This document shows, piece after piece, positions 8,762 to 17,773 of a stretch of DNA of 64,000 nt (position 1 is its first letter; every line of letters starts with the position of its first letter). The notes under the pieces are model-generated. The model did not search any database and was not told the origin of the DNA. It saw only the letters and a list, made by a program, of their open reading frames with translations. The stretch covers positions 687,659-751,658 of the forward strand of contig NZ_LIUT01000008.1 of the NCBI RefSeq assembly GCF_001277345.1. The letters run 5' to 3'. Position numbers and translations under genes: made by a program. The DNA comes from Paenibacillus solani. GTDB taxonomy: Bacteria; Bacillota; Bacilli; Paenibacillales; Paenibacillaceae.

Positions 8762-8790
8762 TTGTATTTATATGAATACGGTCGTATAAT
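8762..8790 (+). promoter_or_regulatory. Promoter of the argC cluster with overlapping ARG-box-like dyad
   Basis: TTGTAT (8762-8767), 17-bp spacer, TATAAT (8785-8790). The A/T-rich dyad TGTATTTATATGAATAC (8763-8779) covers the -35 and spacer and resembles the ArgR/AhrC operator (TNTGAATWWWWATTCANA type). Repression by arginine through ArgR is inference. The predicted leader to argC is about 180 bases and shows no T-box signature. Confidence 0.65.
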
Positions 8791-8977
8791 AATACATATT
8801 TATGAGACGGATGAGTCATTGAAACCTACTTGATGTTTTTGAATATAGAAGATAATGTGGGCTGTAATTTTGGGCCATTATGCCATATAAGCATGATATT
8901 TTAGATAAAGGGAACGGATGAATGGCGGCGTGTATAAGGACCTGCAAGCTGTTCATCCAGGGGAGAGGGATGAGGAT

Positions 8978-10036
8978 ATGACGGAGACAAACAACAAAGT
9001 AAGAGTCGCTATTATTGGTTCTACCGGATATGGGGGTGTGGAGCTGATCCGATTGTTGCAAGCACACCCGCGGGTGGAGATTACATCGGTGATCTCTTCA
9101 TCGACTGCAGGCGTACCGATTTCGGACGGTTTTCCGCATTTGACGAATATTATAACGCGTAACCTGGATGGTGTTCATCCTGCGGAAATTGCTGAGGTGG
9201 CAGATCTCGTGTTTGCGGCTACGCCTTCAGGTGTGAGCACCAAGCTGGTGCCGGAGCTGCTGGATGCAGGCCTGAAGGTCGTTGATCTTTCGGGGGATTT
9301 TCGCTTGAAGGATGGAGCGGTGTATGAACAGTGGTATAAACATCCGGCTCCGAAAGCGGAGCTATTGGAGAAGGCTGTATACGGCTTATGTGAAGTATTT
9401 GGCGAAGAGGTCCGTGATGTGGATTTCATCTCGAATCCGGGCTGCTATCCAACAGCGACGCTGCTTGGACTGATCCCGGCGCTTAGCGCGGGCTGGATTG
9501 ATGCTTCCTCCCTTATTATCGATGCCAAATCGGGCGTTTCGGGTGCAGGACGGGGAACGAGCCTGATGACGCATTATGCCGAGATCAATGAGAATTTCAA
9601 AGCCTACAAGGTGAATAAGCACCAGCATATCCCGGAAATAGAGCAAGTATTGACACAGGTGTCAGGCGAACCGATTACAGTTACGTTTACAACCCAATTG
9701 GTACCAATGACGCGGGGAATCATGACCACGATGTATGCAACATTGAACGGAGCTTATACGACAGAGGATTTCATTGAGCTGTATCGCCAGTATTTCAAAG
9801 GCCGCCAGTTTGTGAGAATTCGTGATTTGGACGTATGGCCTGCAACCAAGGAAGTCAGCGGCTCTAATTATTGTGATATCGGATTTGCAGTGGATGCGCG
9901 TACGAACAGAGTGACCATTATATCGGTCATTGATAATGTGGTGAAGGGTGCAGCCGGGCAGGCGATCCAGAACCTGAACTTGATGATGGGATGGGAGGAG
10001 AGCCTCGGGCTTACGTTTACGCCGATTTATCCGTAA
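8978..10036 (+). CDS. argC: N-acetyl-gamma-glutamyl-phosphate reductase
   Basis: 352 residues from ATG 8978, preferred over an in-frame ATG at 8918 because GGGAGAGGG precedes it and the product then begins close to the NAD(P)-binding strand VRVAIIGSTGYGGVELIRLL, as in other ArgC. The catalytic-cysteine motif SNPGCYPT is at about 151-158. It reduces N-acetylglutamyl phosphate to N-acetylglutamate semialdehyde with NADPH, the third step of arginine synthesis, in the cytoplasm. First gene of the argC-J-B-D-F run; argJ begins 18 bases after its stop. Confidence 0.97.
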   Translation: MTETNNKVRVAIIGSTGYGGVELIRLLQAHPRVEITSVISSSTAGVPISDGFPHLTNIITRNLDGVHPAEIAEVADLVFAATPSGVSTKLVPELLDAGLKVVDLSGDFRLKDGAVYEQWYKHPAPKAELLEKAVYGLCEVFGEEVRDVDFISNPGCYPTATLLGLIPALSAGWIDASSLIIDAKSGVSGAGRGTSLMTHYAEINENFKAYKVNKHQHIPEIEQVLTQVSGEPITVTFTTQLVPMTRGIMTTMYATLNGAYTTEDFIELYRQYFKGRQFVRIRDLDVWPATKEVSGSNYCDIGFAVDARTNRVTIISVIDNVVKGAAGQAIQNLNLMMGWEESLGLTFTPIYP

Positions 10037-10054
10037 GCAGCTGGGGACACAGAC

Positions 10055-11281
10055 ATGGGAGAGAATATGTTTGCAATTATTGAGGATGGCAGCATTGTAA
10101 CACCGCAAGGCTTTAAGGCAGCCGGGCTCCACTGTGGACTTAAGAAGACGGACCGTAACGATCTGGGCGTTATTGTGTGTGACGTCCCAGCTGTAGCGGC
10201 TGCCGTATACACAACGAATCTTATTCAGGCGGCACCACTCAAGGTAACCCGCGAGAGCTTGCAGGATGGCATGCTGCGTGCTGTTGTTGTGAACAGCGGG
10301 AACGCCAATGCCTGCACAGGCAAACAAGGTGAAGCAGATGCTTACACGATGCGTGCGAGCACAGCGGCACAATTTGGTCTGGAAGAGAACGATGTGGCCG
10401 TAGCTTCTACGGGCGTTATCGGAGAGCTGTTGAAGATGGACCGTGTGACGTCGGGGATTACCGGTCTGCCAGCGAAGCTGAACGGCGGAAGCGAAGGAGC
10501 TGAAAGCTTCAGCCAGGCGATTTTGACTACAGACCTCGTGAAAAAAGAAGCCTGCGTCACCGTTTCGGTGAACGGTAAAAAGGTAACGATCGCCGGGGCG
10601 GCGAAGGGGTCGGGGATGATTCACCCGAACATGGCGACCATGCTCGGATTTATGACAACAGATGCGGTCATTGACCGGGAGTCGCTGCAGTTGCTGCTGC
10701 GCCAAACGACCAATCTGACCTTTAATATGATTACGGTAGACGGAGATACAAGCACGAACGATATGCTGGTTGCGATGGCCAGCGGTTTGGCGGAGCATGA
10801 TGCGTTGTCACCGGAGCATCCCGATTGGGAGGCTTTCGTTGCGGGCTTCCACTATGTATGCCAGCAGCTGGCAAAAGCCATCGCCCGTGATGGAGAGGGT
10901 GCTTCACGCCTGATCGAGGTACGTGTGGACGGTGCTGAAAGCAACGATGATGCGGAGGCGATTGCCAAGACCGTCATCGGCTCAAGCTTGGTTAAATCTG
11001 CAGTGTTCGGCGCAGATGCCAACTGGGGGCGCATTATCGCAGCGGTTGGCCGGGCGGGCCGGCCAGTCAACCCTGATACAGTGGATATTGCCATTGGTCC
11101 GATTCCGGTGCTCGAGCAGTCAAGGCCCGTTCCTTTTGATGAGGATGCGGCGCTGGCGTACCTTCAGGGGGATACCGTTGATATCGAAGTGAAATTGCAC
11201 ATTGGTAATGGATCTGCTACGGCCTGGGGCTGTGATTTAACCTATGACTATGTCCGCATTAATGCGGCTTACCGTACTTAG
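10055..11281 (+). CDS. argJ: Bifunctional ornithine acetyltransferase / N-acetylglutamate synthase
   Basis: 408 residues from ATG 10055 (an in-frame ATG at 10067 is possible). The precursor self-cleaves before the threonine in MATMLG (within GSGMIHPNMATMLGFMTTDA), giving alpha and beta chains; that Thr becomes the catalytic nucleophile. ArgJ moves the acetyl group from N-acetylornithine to glutamate, making the pathway cyclic, and bifunctional members also use acetyl-CoA. There is no argA in the cluster, which fits a bifunctional enzyme (inference). Confidence 0.97.
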   Translation: MGENMFAIIEDGSIVTPQGFKAAGLHCGLKKTDRNDLGVIVCDVPAVAAAVYTTNLIQAAPLKVTRESLQDGMLRAVVVNSGNANACTGKQGEADAYTMRASTAAQFGLEENDVAVASTGVIGELLKMDRVTSGITGLPAKLNGGSEGAESFSQAILTTDLVKKEACVTVSVNGKKVTIAGAAKGSGMIHPNMATMLGFMTTDAVIDRESLQLLLRQTTNLTFNMITVDGDTSTNDMLVAMASGLAEHDALSPEHPDWEAFVAGFHYVCQQLAKAIARDGEGASRLIEVRVDGAESNDDAEAIAKTVIGSSLVKSAVFGADANWGRIIAAVGRAGRPVNPDTVDIAIGPIPVLEQSRPVPFDEDAALAYLQGDTVDIEVKLHIGNGSATAWGCDLTYDYVRINAAYRT

Positions 11282-11376
11282 ATGTTTTTGCAAATGCTGA
11301 TAGAGGATGCAACTTGCTGAGGTAAGCATCCTGAAGCATGCACAGATAAATAACCTATGGGGCGGAGGAGACGGAT

Positions 11377-12213
11377 ATGAAGAGCACAATCGACCAAACG
11401 GAGACGTTGCCGGTCCAAACAATGGGGATGAATACGTTCGTTATGAAATGTGGCGGGAGCACACTCGCTGCGCTGCCAGACAGCTTCTTTGAGGATTTGA
11501 AGGATTTGCAGCAAAAAGGAGTCAGTCCCGTGATTGTTCATGGCGGCGGACCTGCCATCTCCGGTAATTTGGAGAAGCTCGGCATTGAGACCGAGTTTGT
11601 GAACGGGCTGCGCAAGACGACGGAGGATGTGCTGGATGTTGTGGAGATGGTGCTTGCAGGCACCATTAACAAACAGATCGTGAGGCGGATCTTAAGCGTA
11701 GGCGGTGCAGCTATCGGCTTATCCGGTTCGGATGGCGGTCTGATTGAAGCGAAGCCGGTGATCAACCATGCGGAGGTTGGCTGGGTTGGAGATGTTACAC
11801 ATGTGAAGTCATCGATTCTAAGTGGTGTGCTGGATATGGGTTACATGCCTGTCGTTGCACCCATTGGCGTGGATGAATCCGGCCAGCGTTACAATATCAA
11901 TGCAGATACAGCAGCAGGCGCCGTTGCCTCCCACATGGGGGTCAATCGTATGATCGTTGTCACCGATGTGCCGGGGATCCTGAAGGGAACGGGCAGCGAG
12001 AAGCGGGTGCTTCCAACCGTAACCGTGCAAGAGGTTGAGGATATGATCGGCACGGGAGAGATCTATGGCGGCATGATTCCGAAGGTCAGAGCAGCCATCA
12101 GCTGCATTCACGGCAAAGTGAGCGAAGTCGTCATCGTGGACGGAAGCGAGCCGAATGTGCTGAGCCGGGTGCTTGGAGGAGAAATCCTCGGAACGCGCAT
12201 CGTGCGGATGTAG
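11377..12213 (+). CDS. argB: Acetylglutamate kinase
   Basis: 278 residues. The amino-acid kinase fold begins at FVMKCGGSTL (about 20-29), with the phosphate-binding VIVHGGGP near 53 and VTDVPG near 199. The ATG at 11377 follows GGAGGAG and gives a slightly long N-terminal tail of about 18 residues before the usual start. It phosphorylates N-acetylglutamate with ATP, commonly the feedback-controlled step. A small GGATGC/GCATCC hairpin without T run lies in the argJ-argB gap (about 11306-11332). Confidence 0.97.
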   Translation: MKSTIDQTETLPVQTMGMNTFVMKCGGSTLAALPDSFFEDLKDLQQKGVSPVIVHGGGPAISGNLEKLGIETEFVNGLRKTTEDVLDVVEMVLAGTINKQIVRRILSVGGAAIGLSGSDGGLIEAKPVINHAEVGWVGDVTHVKSSILSGVLDMGYMPVVAPIGVDESGQRYNINADTAAGAVASHMGVNRMIVVTDVPGILKGTGSEKRVLPTVTVQEVEDMIGTGEIYGGMIPKVRAAISCIHGKVSEVVIVDGSEPNVLSRVLGGEILGTRIVRM

Positions 12214-12497
12214 GCGGCGAAACCCTCGGAACCGCATCGTGATCGTGCGAACGTAATAAATCCGGTTTGGTATAAACCGGAACTATAGAAAACTTCAACG
12301 GAGAAGGCGGAATTGTTCTGGAGAAGCAGCGCGGTCGCCTTTGCACCCGGATTTCATCCGCGATATTCATTTCATAGAAATCTGGGGGCAACAGCGATCG
12401 GAAGAACAATCCGCATACGCAGTGTTGATCAACCATACATGAGTTCATGAGCTTTCATGAACCTGTTTTGTCCAAATGCAAAGGAGTGTGTGAGGTT
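12214..12497. other. argB-argD gap: duplicated argB tail, hairpin and palindrome
   Basis: 284 bases without a gene. A diverged copy of the last 33 bases of argB (12181-12213) appears at 12219-12257. Then follow a CCGGTTT/AAACCGG hairpin with a 5-base loop (12262-12280, no T run) and a perfect dyad GTTCATGA-GCTT-TCATGAAC (12443-12462). No convincing promoter is seen. Confidence 0.55.
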
Positions 12498-13715
12498 ATG
12501 GGAAAAGAAGCAGCAGAGGGTATCAAAGCCGCGAATGAAAGCTCGTTGTTCCAGACATACGCCAGATATCCAATCGCCCTGGTCAAAGGGGAAGGCAGCT
12601 GGCTGTGGGACACTCAAGGCAACAAGTATCTTGATTTTATGGCCGGTCTGGCGGTAACGAATCTCGGTCATGCCCCGGTGAAAGTGAAAGAGAAGCTGAA
12701 GGCCCAGCTGGATGAATTGTGGCATGTCTCGAACCTGTTCCACATTCCGGGCCAGGAAAAAGCAGCCGAGCTGTTGACAGCCAACACCTGTGCGGATGCG
12801 GTCTTCTTCTGTAACAGCGGAGCTGAAGCGAATGAAGCAGCTATCAAGCTGGCACGCCGCTACCACCAGAAGGTAAAGGGAACAGGCCGTTACGAGGTCA
12901 TTACGTTCACCCAATCCTTTCATGGACGGACACTGGCTACCCTGACGGCAACGGGTCAGGATAAGGTGAAGGAAGGCTTCCTTCCGCTTCCAACAGGGTT
13001 CAAGAGCGTTCCGCTGCATGATCTTCCGGCATTGGAAGCAGCCATTAACGACAATACCGCCGCCATCATGATCGAGATGGTACAGGCGGAGGGCGGCGTT
13101 TATCCAGTCGAACCGGAATTCCTTCAAGCCGTTACCAAGCTGTGCAAGGAGCACGGACTGCTGTTGATCGTTGACGAGGTGCAGACAGGCATGGGCCGGA
13201 CCGGCAAACTGTTTGCCCATGAGCATTATGGCATCGAGCCCGACATTTTCACAGTAGCCAAAGGGCTTGGTTCCGGATTCCCGGTCGGCGCGATGCTGGG
13301 CAAAGGATACTTGCGCGACGCCTTTACGGCAGGCAGCCATGCCACGACCTTTGGCGGCACACCGATTGCGAGCTCTGTCATCCAGGCCACCATTGAAACG
13401 ATGCTGGAGGACAACGTGCCGCAGCGCGCAGCGGAAGCCGGAGAGTATTTGATGAAGAAGATGAATGAGAGCTTGGGCAGTCATCCTTTTGTGAAGGCGA
13501 TTCGGGGTAAAGGCCTCCTGATTGGTATCGAATGCGCTGAGCCGGTTGGCGAGCTGGTACTGAAAGGACAGAGCCGAGGGCTGCTGTTCGTAACAGCAGG
13601 ACCAAATGTGATCAGACTGCTTCCGAATCTGTACGTGACAGAGCAAGAGATCGACCAGGCAGTATCGATTATTACCGAACTTATTCATGAACATACGGCG
13701 GTTAGCCAAGCATAG
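12498..13715 (+). CDS. argD: Acetylornithine aminotransferase
   Basis: 405 residues from ATG 12498, chosen for AAGGAG 12 bases upstream and a normal N-terminus; an in-frame ATG at 12447 would add 17 atypical residues. Class III PLP aminotransferase: NSGAEANEAAIKLARR (about 107-122), the LLIVDEVQTGMGRTG stretch (about 222-236) and the PLP lysine in TVAKGLGSGFPVGAM (about residue 255). It converts N-acetylglutamate semialdehyde and glutamate to N-acetylornithine. argF follows 57 bases later. Confidence 0.96.
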   Translation: MGKEAAEGIKAANESSLFQTYARYPIALVKGEGSWLWDTQGNKYLDFMAGLAVTNLGHAPVKVKEKLKAQLDELWHVSNLFHIPGQEKAAELLTANTCADAVFFCNSGAEANEAAIKLARRYHQKVKGTGRYEVITFTQSFHGRTLATLTATGQDKVKEGFLPLPTGFKSVPLHDLPALEAAINDNTAAIMIEMVQAEGGVYPVEPEFLQAVTKLCKEHGLLLIVDEVQTGMGRTGKLFAHEHYGIEPDIFTVAKGLGSGFPVGAMLGKGYLRDAFTAGSHATTFGGTPIASSVIQATIETMLEDNVPQRAAEAGEYLMKKMNESLGSHPFVKAIRGKGLLIGIECAEPVGELVLKGQSRGLLFVTAGPNVIRLLPNLYVTEQEIDQAVSIITELIHEHTAVSQA

Positions 13716-13772
13716 ATGAACCTTGCAGTAACATCGTGACAATAACAGCCTACGTTAGGAGGACTTGAATTT

Positions 13773-14729
13773 ATGGGTGCAAGCGGACAAGTGAAGGAGT
13801 TAAGCCTGAAAGGGCGGGATATGATCGAGCTGGATGAATACTCTCCGGAAGAAATTCAATTCCTGCTCGATTCGGCGATCGAGATTAAGCGCAAGCAGAA
13901 GAACGGTGAAGTATATCAGCCGTTGAAAGGCAAGACGATTGGTTTGATTTTTGAGAAGTCGTCCACGCGGACGCGGGTGTCGTTCGAGTCTGGTATGTTC
14001 CAGCTGGGTGGTCATGCACTCTTTTTAAGCAAAAATGATATTCAGTTAGGACGTGGCGAGCCGATCAGTGACACGGCGCAGGTGATGTCCCGTTATCTGG
14101 ACGGCCTGATGATCCGTACCTTCGGCCACGACAATGTCGTAAACCTTGCAAAGTATGCTTCCATCCCGGTAATTAACGGCTTGAGCGATATGGCGCATCC
14201 ATGTCAGGTTCTGGCTGATTTGCAGACGGTGCTGGAGCACAAGGGCAAGCTGAAAGGCCTCAAGATGGCTTTCATCGGCGACGGCAACAATATGGCGCAC
14301 TCACTCCTGATCGGTGGAGCCAAGATGGGCATGCATGTGGCAGTGGCCAGTCCGAAGGGCTATGAGGCAGATGCCAGCATCGTGAAGCTAAGCGAGGAGA
14401 TCGTAGCGCAAACCGGCGGCAAAATCACGATCACGCAAGACCCGATCGAAGCTGCGAAGGATGCGGACGTAATCTATACGGACGTATGGGCAAGCATGGG
14501 CTTTGAAGAGGAGCAGGCACAGCGCGAAGCTGCGTTTGCTGACTATCAAGTGAATGAGGAACTTGTGAAAGCGGCGAAGCCGGATTACTTGTTCCTGCAT
14601 TGTCTTCCGGCCCATCGGGGTGAAGAGGTCAGCGAAGGCGTGATCGACGGTGCGAACTCCGTCATTTTTGATCAGGCTGAGAACCGCCTCCATGCACAGA
14701 AGGCTTTGATGGTTGCTTTGATGGCTTAG
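13773..14729 (+). CDS. argF: Ornithine carbamoyltransferase
   Basis: 318 residues; AGGAGG lies ten bases before the ATG. The carbamoyl-phosphate site STRTRVSFE (about 64-72), HPCQ (about 145-148) and the ornithine-side HCLPAHRG (about 275-282) are intact. It makes citrulline from ornithine and carbamoyl phosphate. The anabolic assignment rests on position at the end of argCJBD and the absence of arcA/arcC neighbours. Confidence 0.97.
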   Translation: MGASGQVKELSLKGRDMIELDEYSPEEIQFLLDSAIEIKRKQKNGEVYQPLKGKTIGLIFEKSSTRTRVSFESGMFQLGGHALFLSKNDIQLGRGEPISDTAQVMSRYLDGLMIRTFGHDNVVNLAKYASIPVINGLSDMAHPCQVLADLQTVLEHKGKLKGLKMAFIGDGNNMAHSLLIGGAKMGMHVAVASPKGYEADASIVKLSEEIVAQTGGKITITQDPIEAAKDADVIYTDVWASMGFEEEQAQREAAFADYQVNEELVKAAKPDYLFLHCLPAHRGEEVSEGVIDGANSVIFDQAENRLHAQKALMVALMA

Positions 14730-14766
14730 TGCCATCAGAGCATCAAATATAGCGAACATTCTCTAT

Positions 14767-14801
14767 GAAAATACGTCAATGGACGTTTTCTTTAGTATAA
14801 T
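14767..14801 (+). promoter_or_regulatory. Hairpin and -10 box before argG
   Basis: GAAAATACGT / ACGTTTTC stem around CAATGG (14767-14790, followed by TTTAG; a weak terminator for argF), then TATAAT at 14796-14801. No good -35 is present, so promoter strength is doubtful; about 35 bases remain to the argG start. Confidence 0.4.
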
Positions 14802-14842
14802 GAGGGATAGGGTAGTTAGTAACAAAGAGAGGGAGTTTAACC

Positions 14843-16075
14843 ATGGCAAAACAAAAAATCGTACTGGCGTATTCCGGTGGTCTGGATACGTCTGTTATCC
14901 TGAAGTGGCTGAAAGAAACATATGATGCGGAGATCATTGCATTCACGGCTGATATCGGCCAGAAGGAAGAGCTGGACGGACTTGAGGAAAAAGCGCTGGC
15001 AACCGGCGCCTCCAAAGTATACATCGACGATCTGCGCGACGAATTTGCGAATGATTTCATCTATCCGATGTTCCAGGCGGGCGCCATGTACGAAGGGCAG
15101 TACCTACTCGGCACCAGTATCGCACGTCCGTTGATTGCTAAGCGTATGGTCGATATCGCTCGTGAAGAAGGCGCTACAGCGATTGCCCACGGCGCTACCG
15201 GCAAAGGAAACGACCAGGTTCGTTTCGAGCTCGGCGTAGCCGGTTTGGCACCAGATATTGAAGTAATCGCTCCTTGGCGTAACGAGGAGTTCCGCAACTC
15301 CTTCCCAGGACGTGCGGAGATGATCGCTTACGCGGAAGCACATGGCATTCCGGTAACGGCATCGGCAGCCAAATCCTACTCCATGGACCGCAACCTGCTC
15401 CATATCAGTTATGAGAGCGGCGTGCTGGAAGATCCTTGGTTCGATGCAAGCGCAGAGGACAGCAAGGATATGTACTTGCTCAGCGTATCTCCTGAAGATG
15501 CACCGGATGAAGCTGAATACCTCGAGCTTACGTTTGAAAAAGGGAATGTCGTGGCACTGAACGGCGAGTCGATGAGCCCACTGCAAGTGATGGAGAAGCT
15601 CAACGAACTGGGCGGCAAGCACGGCATTGGCCGTGTGGATATGGTAGAGAACCGTTTTGTCGGCATGAAGAGCCGCGGTGTCTATGAGACGCCGGGTGGA
15701 ACGATCCTGTTCACCGCTCATCGCAAAATGGAGTCCATCACAATGGACCGTGAAGTAATGAATCTGCGTGATAGCCTGATTACCCGTTACAGCACATTGG
15801 TTTATAACGGTTTCTGGTTTGCACCGGAGCGTCTGGCTTTGCAGGCTTTGGTAACTGAAAGTCAGAAGAACGTAACCGGTACGGTACGCGTGAAGTTGTA
15901 CAAGGGCAACATTATCGGCGCTGGCGTGAAGAGCCCGGTGAGTCTGTACAACCCGGATATCGCTACGATGGAAGCTGATCCAACGCAAGCCTATGACCAA
16001 GGGGATGCAACTGGATTTATCCGTTTGAATGCCCTGCGTTTGAAAGTGGCTACCGGCGTAAATCAGAATCACTAA
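14843..16075 (+). CDS. argG: Argininosuccinate synthase
   Basis: 410 residues. Begins MAKQKIVLAYSGGLDTSVILKWL, with the N-type ATP pyrophosphatase loop SGGLDTS at about 11-17. Family blocks AHGATGKGNDQVRFE (about 115-129) and SYESGVLEDPW follow. It joins citrulline and aspartate with ATP to give argininosuccinate. GAGGGAG precedes the ATG. The next gene is argH, so the last two steps are paired as in many Bacillota. In the 134-base gap to argH a perfect AGGAGGG (16114-16120) stands without a substantial ORF behind it. Confidence 0.98.
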   Translation: MAKQKIVLAYSGGLDTSVILKWLKETYDAEIIAFTADIGQKEELDGLEEKALATGASKVYIDDLRDEFANDFIYPMFQAGAMYEGQYLLGTSIARPLIAKRMVDIAREEGATAIAHGATGKGNDQVRFELGVAGLAPDIEVIAPWRNEEFRNSFPGRAEMIAYAEAHGIPVTASAAKSYSMDRNLLHISYESGVLEDPWFDASAEDSKDMYLLSVSPEDAPDEAEYLELTFEKGNVVALNGESMSPLQVMEKLNELGGKHGIGRVDMVENRFVGMKSRGVYETPGGTILFTAHRKMESITMDREVMNLRDSLITRYSTLVYNGFWFAPERLALQALVTESQKNVTGTVRVKLYKGNIIGAGVKSPVSLYNPDIATMEADPTQAYDQGDATGFIRLNALRLKVATGVNQNH

Positions 16076-16209
16076 GATAACAATAATGAACAGGCTGAAG
16101 GCCGTTTTCATGCTAGGAGGGCTTCGATCATTCTCGTGCAACAACGAGGAATGCGGGCATCTTAAGCGGGAAAGCGGCCCTCTGCCTTAAACAGAGAGGG
16201 GCAAGTGTT

Positions 16210-17625
16210 GTGAGCAAGTTATGGGGCGGGCGCTTTACGAAGCAGACCAACGCATTGGTAGAAGAATATACGGCATCCATCGGTTTTGACAAACAGCTGG
16301 CGGAAGAGGATATCCAGGGAAGTCTGGCGCATGTGTCTATGCTGGGCAAATGCGGGATCGTGCCGGCTGAAGACGTGGAGACGATCAAAGCAGGATTGAA
16401 CAAAGTTCTGGAGCGCATTCGTGAGGGCAGCATTGAATTCTCCGTCTCGGATGAGGATATTCATATGAACATCGAGAAGAATCTGATCGAGGAGATTGGA
16501 CCCGTCGGCGGCAAACTCCACACAGGCCGCAGCCGTAACGACCAGGTGGCAACGGACATGCACTTGTATTTGCGCAACCGTGTGGTGGCGCTGACCGGTA
16601 TGCTGCATGAGCTGCAAACCGCCTTGATCGGACAAGCAAAGGATAATCTGGATACCATTATTCCGGGTTATACGCATCTGCAGCGTGCGCAGCCGATTCT
16701 GTTCGCCCATCATTTGATGGCATACGTATCCATGTTCCAGCGGGATATCGACCGCCTGATCGACAGCTACAAGCGCATTAACGTTTTGCCTCTGGGGGCG
16801 GGCGCACTTGCAGGTACGACGTTCCCGATCGACCGTCATTTCGTGGCCGAGCAGCTTGGATTCGACGGCGTGTATGAGAACAGCTTGGATGCGGTCAGCG
16901 ACCGCGATTTCATCCTGGAGTTCCTCTCGGATGCTTCCATCATCATGATGCACTTGTCCCGCCTGAGCGAGGAGCTGGTGCTCTGGAGCAGCACCGAGTT
17001 CAACTTCGTCGAGCTGGATGATGCGTTCTGCACAGGCAGCAGCATTATGCCGCAGAAGAAGAATCCGGATGTGCCAGAGCTGGTCCGCGGCAAAACCGGA
17101 CGGGTATACGGCAACCTGATGGGACTGCTCACCGTCCTGAAGTCGCTCCCGCTTGCTTACAACAAGGACATGCAGGAAGACAAAGAGGGCATGTTCGATA
17201 CAGTGGCTACGCTGGAGGGGGCGCTGCAGCTGTTTGCTCCAATGATCGCCACAATGAAGGTCAACAAAGGCCGCATGCGCGAAGCGGTCAATACCGACTT
17301 CTCGAATGCAACCGACATTGCGGACTTCCTGGTCGGCAAAGGGCTTCCTTTCCGCCAGGCGCATGAAGTGATCGGCAAGACCGTATTGTACTGTATCCAA
17401 AACAACAAGTATCTCCTGGACCTGTCCCTGGATGAGTTCAAGCAATTCTCGGAGCTGTTCGACGACTCCATCTACGGCGTGCTTCAACCGGAAACCGTGG
17501 TGAACGCCCGTAATGTTTACGGCGGTACGGCAACCGAGCAAGTGAAGGCGGCGATTGATCGCAGCGTTCAGACACTTAAGGTCACGGAAGAGTGGCTCGG
17601 CCTTCGTCAAGGGAATGTGGAATAG
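16210..17625 (+). CDS. argH: Argininosuccinate lyase
   Basis: 471 residues from GTG 16210 with GAGAGGGG upstream; begins SKLWGGRFTK. The fumarase/aspartase-superfamily signature GSSIMPQKKNPD is at about 278-289, and the THLQRAQP and HTGRSRND blocks are present. It splits argininosuccinate to arginine and fumarate. The ribosome binding site can pair with an upstream CCCTCT (about 16180-16186), a possible translational brake (inference). Last gene of the arginine region; a strong terminator follows. Confidence 0.97.
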   Translation: MSKLWGGRFTKQTNALVEEYTASIGFDKQLAEEDIQGSLAHVSMLGKCGIVPAEDVETIKAGLNKVLERIREGSIEFSVSDEDIHMNIEKNLIEEIGPVGGKLHTGRSRNDQVATDMHLYLRNRVVALTGMLHELQTALIGQAKDNLDTIIPGYTHLQRAQPILFAHHLMAYVSMFQRDIDRLIDSYKRINVLPLGAGALAGTTFPIDRHFVAEQLGFDGVYENSLDAVSDRDFILEFLSDASIIMMHLSRLSEELVLWSSTEFNFVELDDAFCTGSSIMPQKKNPDVPELVRGKTGRVYGNLMGLLTVLKSLPLAYNKDMQEDKEGMFDTVATLEGALQLFAPMIATMKVNKGRMREAVNTDFSNATDIADFLVGKGLPFRQAHEVIGKTVLYCIQNNKYLLDLSLDEFKQFSELFDDSIYGVLQPETVVNARNVYGGTATEQVKAAIDRSVQTLKVTEEWLGLRQGNVE

Positions 17626-17654
17626 AGTCAGTTGATGAATGCCTAGAAAAAATA

Positions 17655-17697
17655 AAGGTGGGTCAGCAAACTTTTCGTTTGCCGGCCCACCTTTTTT
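17655..17697 (+). terminator. Strong intrinsic terminator after argH
   Basis: AAGGTGGG..GCAAAC / GTTTGC..CCCACCTT stem with a TTTTC loop and T6. It lies between argH and the convergent esterase gene; the A run on the other side suggests it can also work on the minus strand. Confidence 0.93.
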
Positions 17698-17773
17698 ATT
17701 TGCGAATCTACTTTGGCCTCTCCGCCATCAAAGCATCGAGGCATAGCATGACATGGCCTAGGGGACTAAATGT

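Noticed and set aside
8791..8977. T-box riboswitch in the arg leader
   Set aside because: The leader is long enough, but there is no AGGGTGGNACCGCG T-box sequence and no terminator before argC.
12429..13742. 437-codon open frame on the minus strand opposite argD
   Set aside because: The plus strand encodes a complete class III aminotransferase with all motifs. The opposite frame has no family pattern or ribosome binding site and is open only through codon bias.
16219..17610. 463-codon open frame on the minus strand opposite argH
   Set aside because: A shadow of the argH coding sequence; Cys/His/Arg-rich low-quality protein without a start signal.
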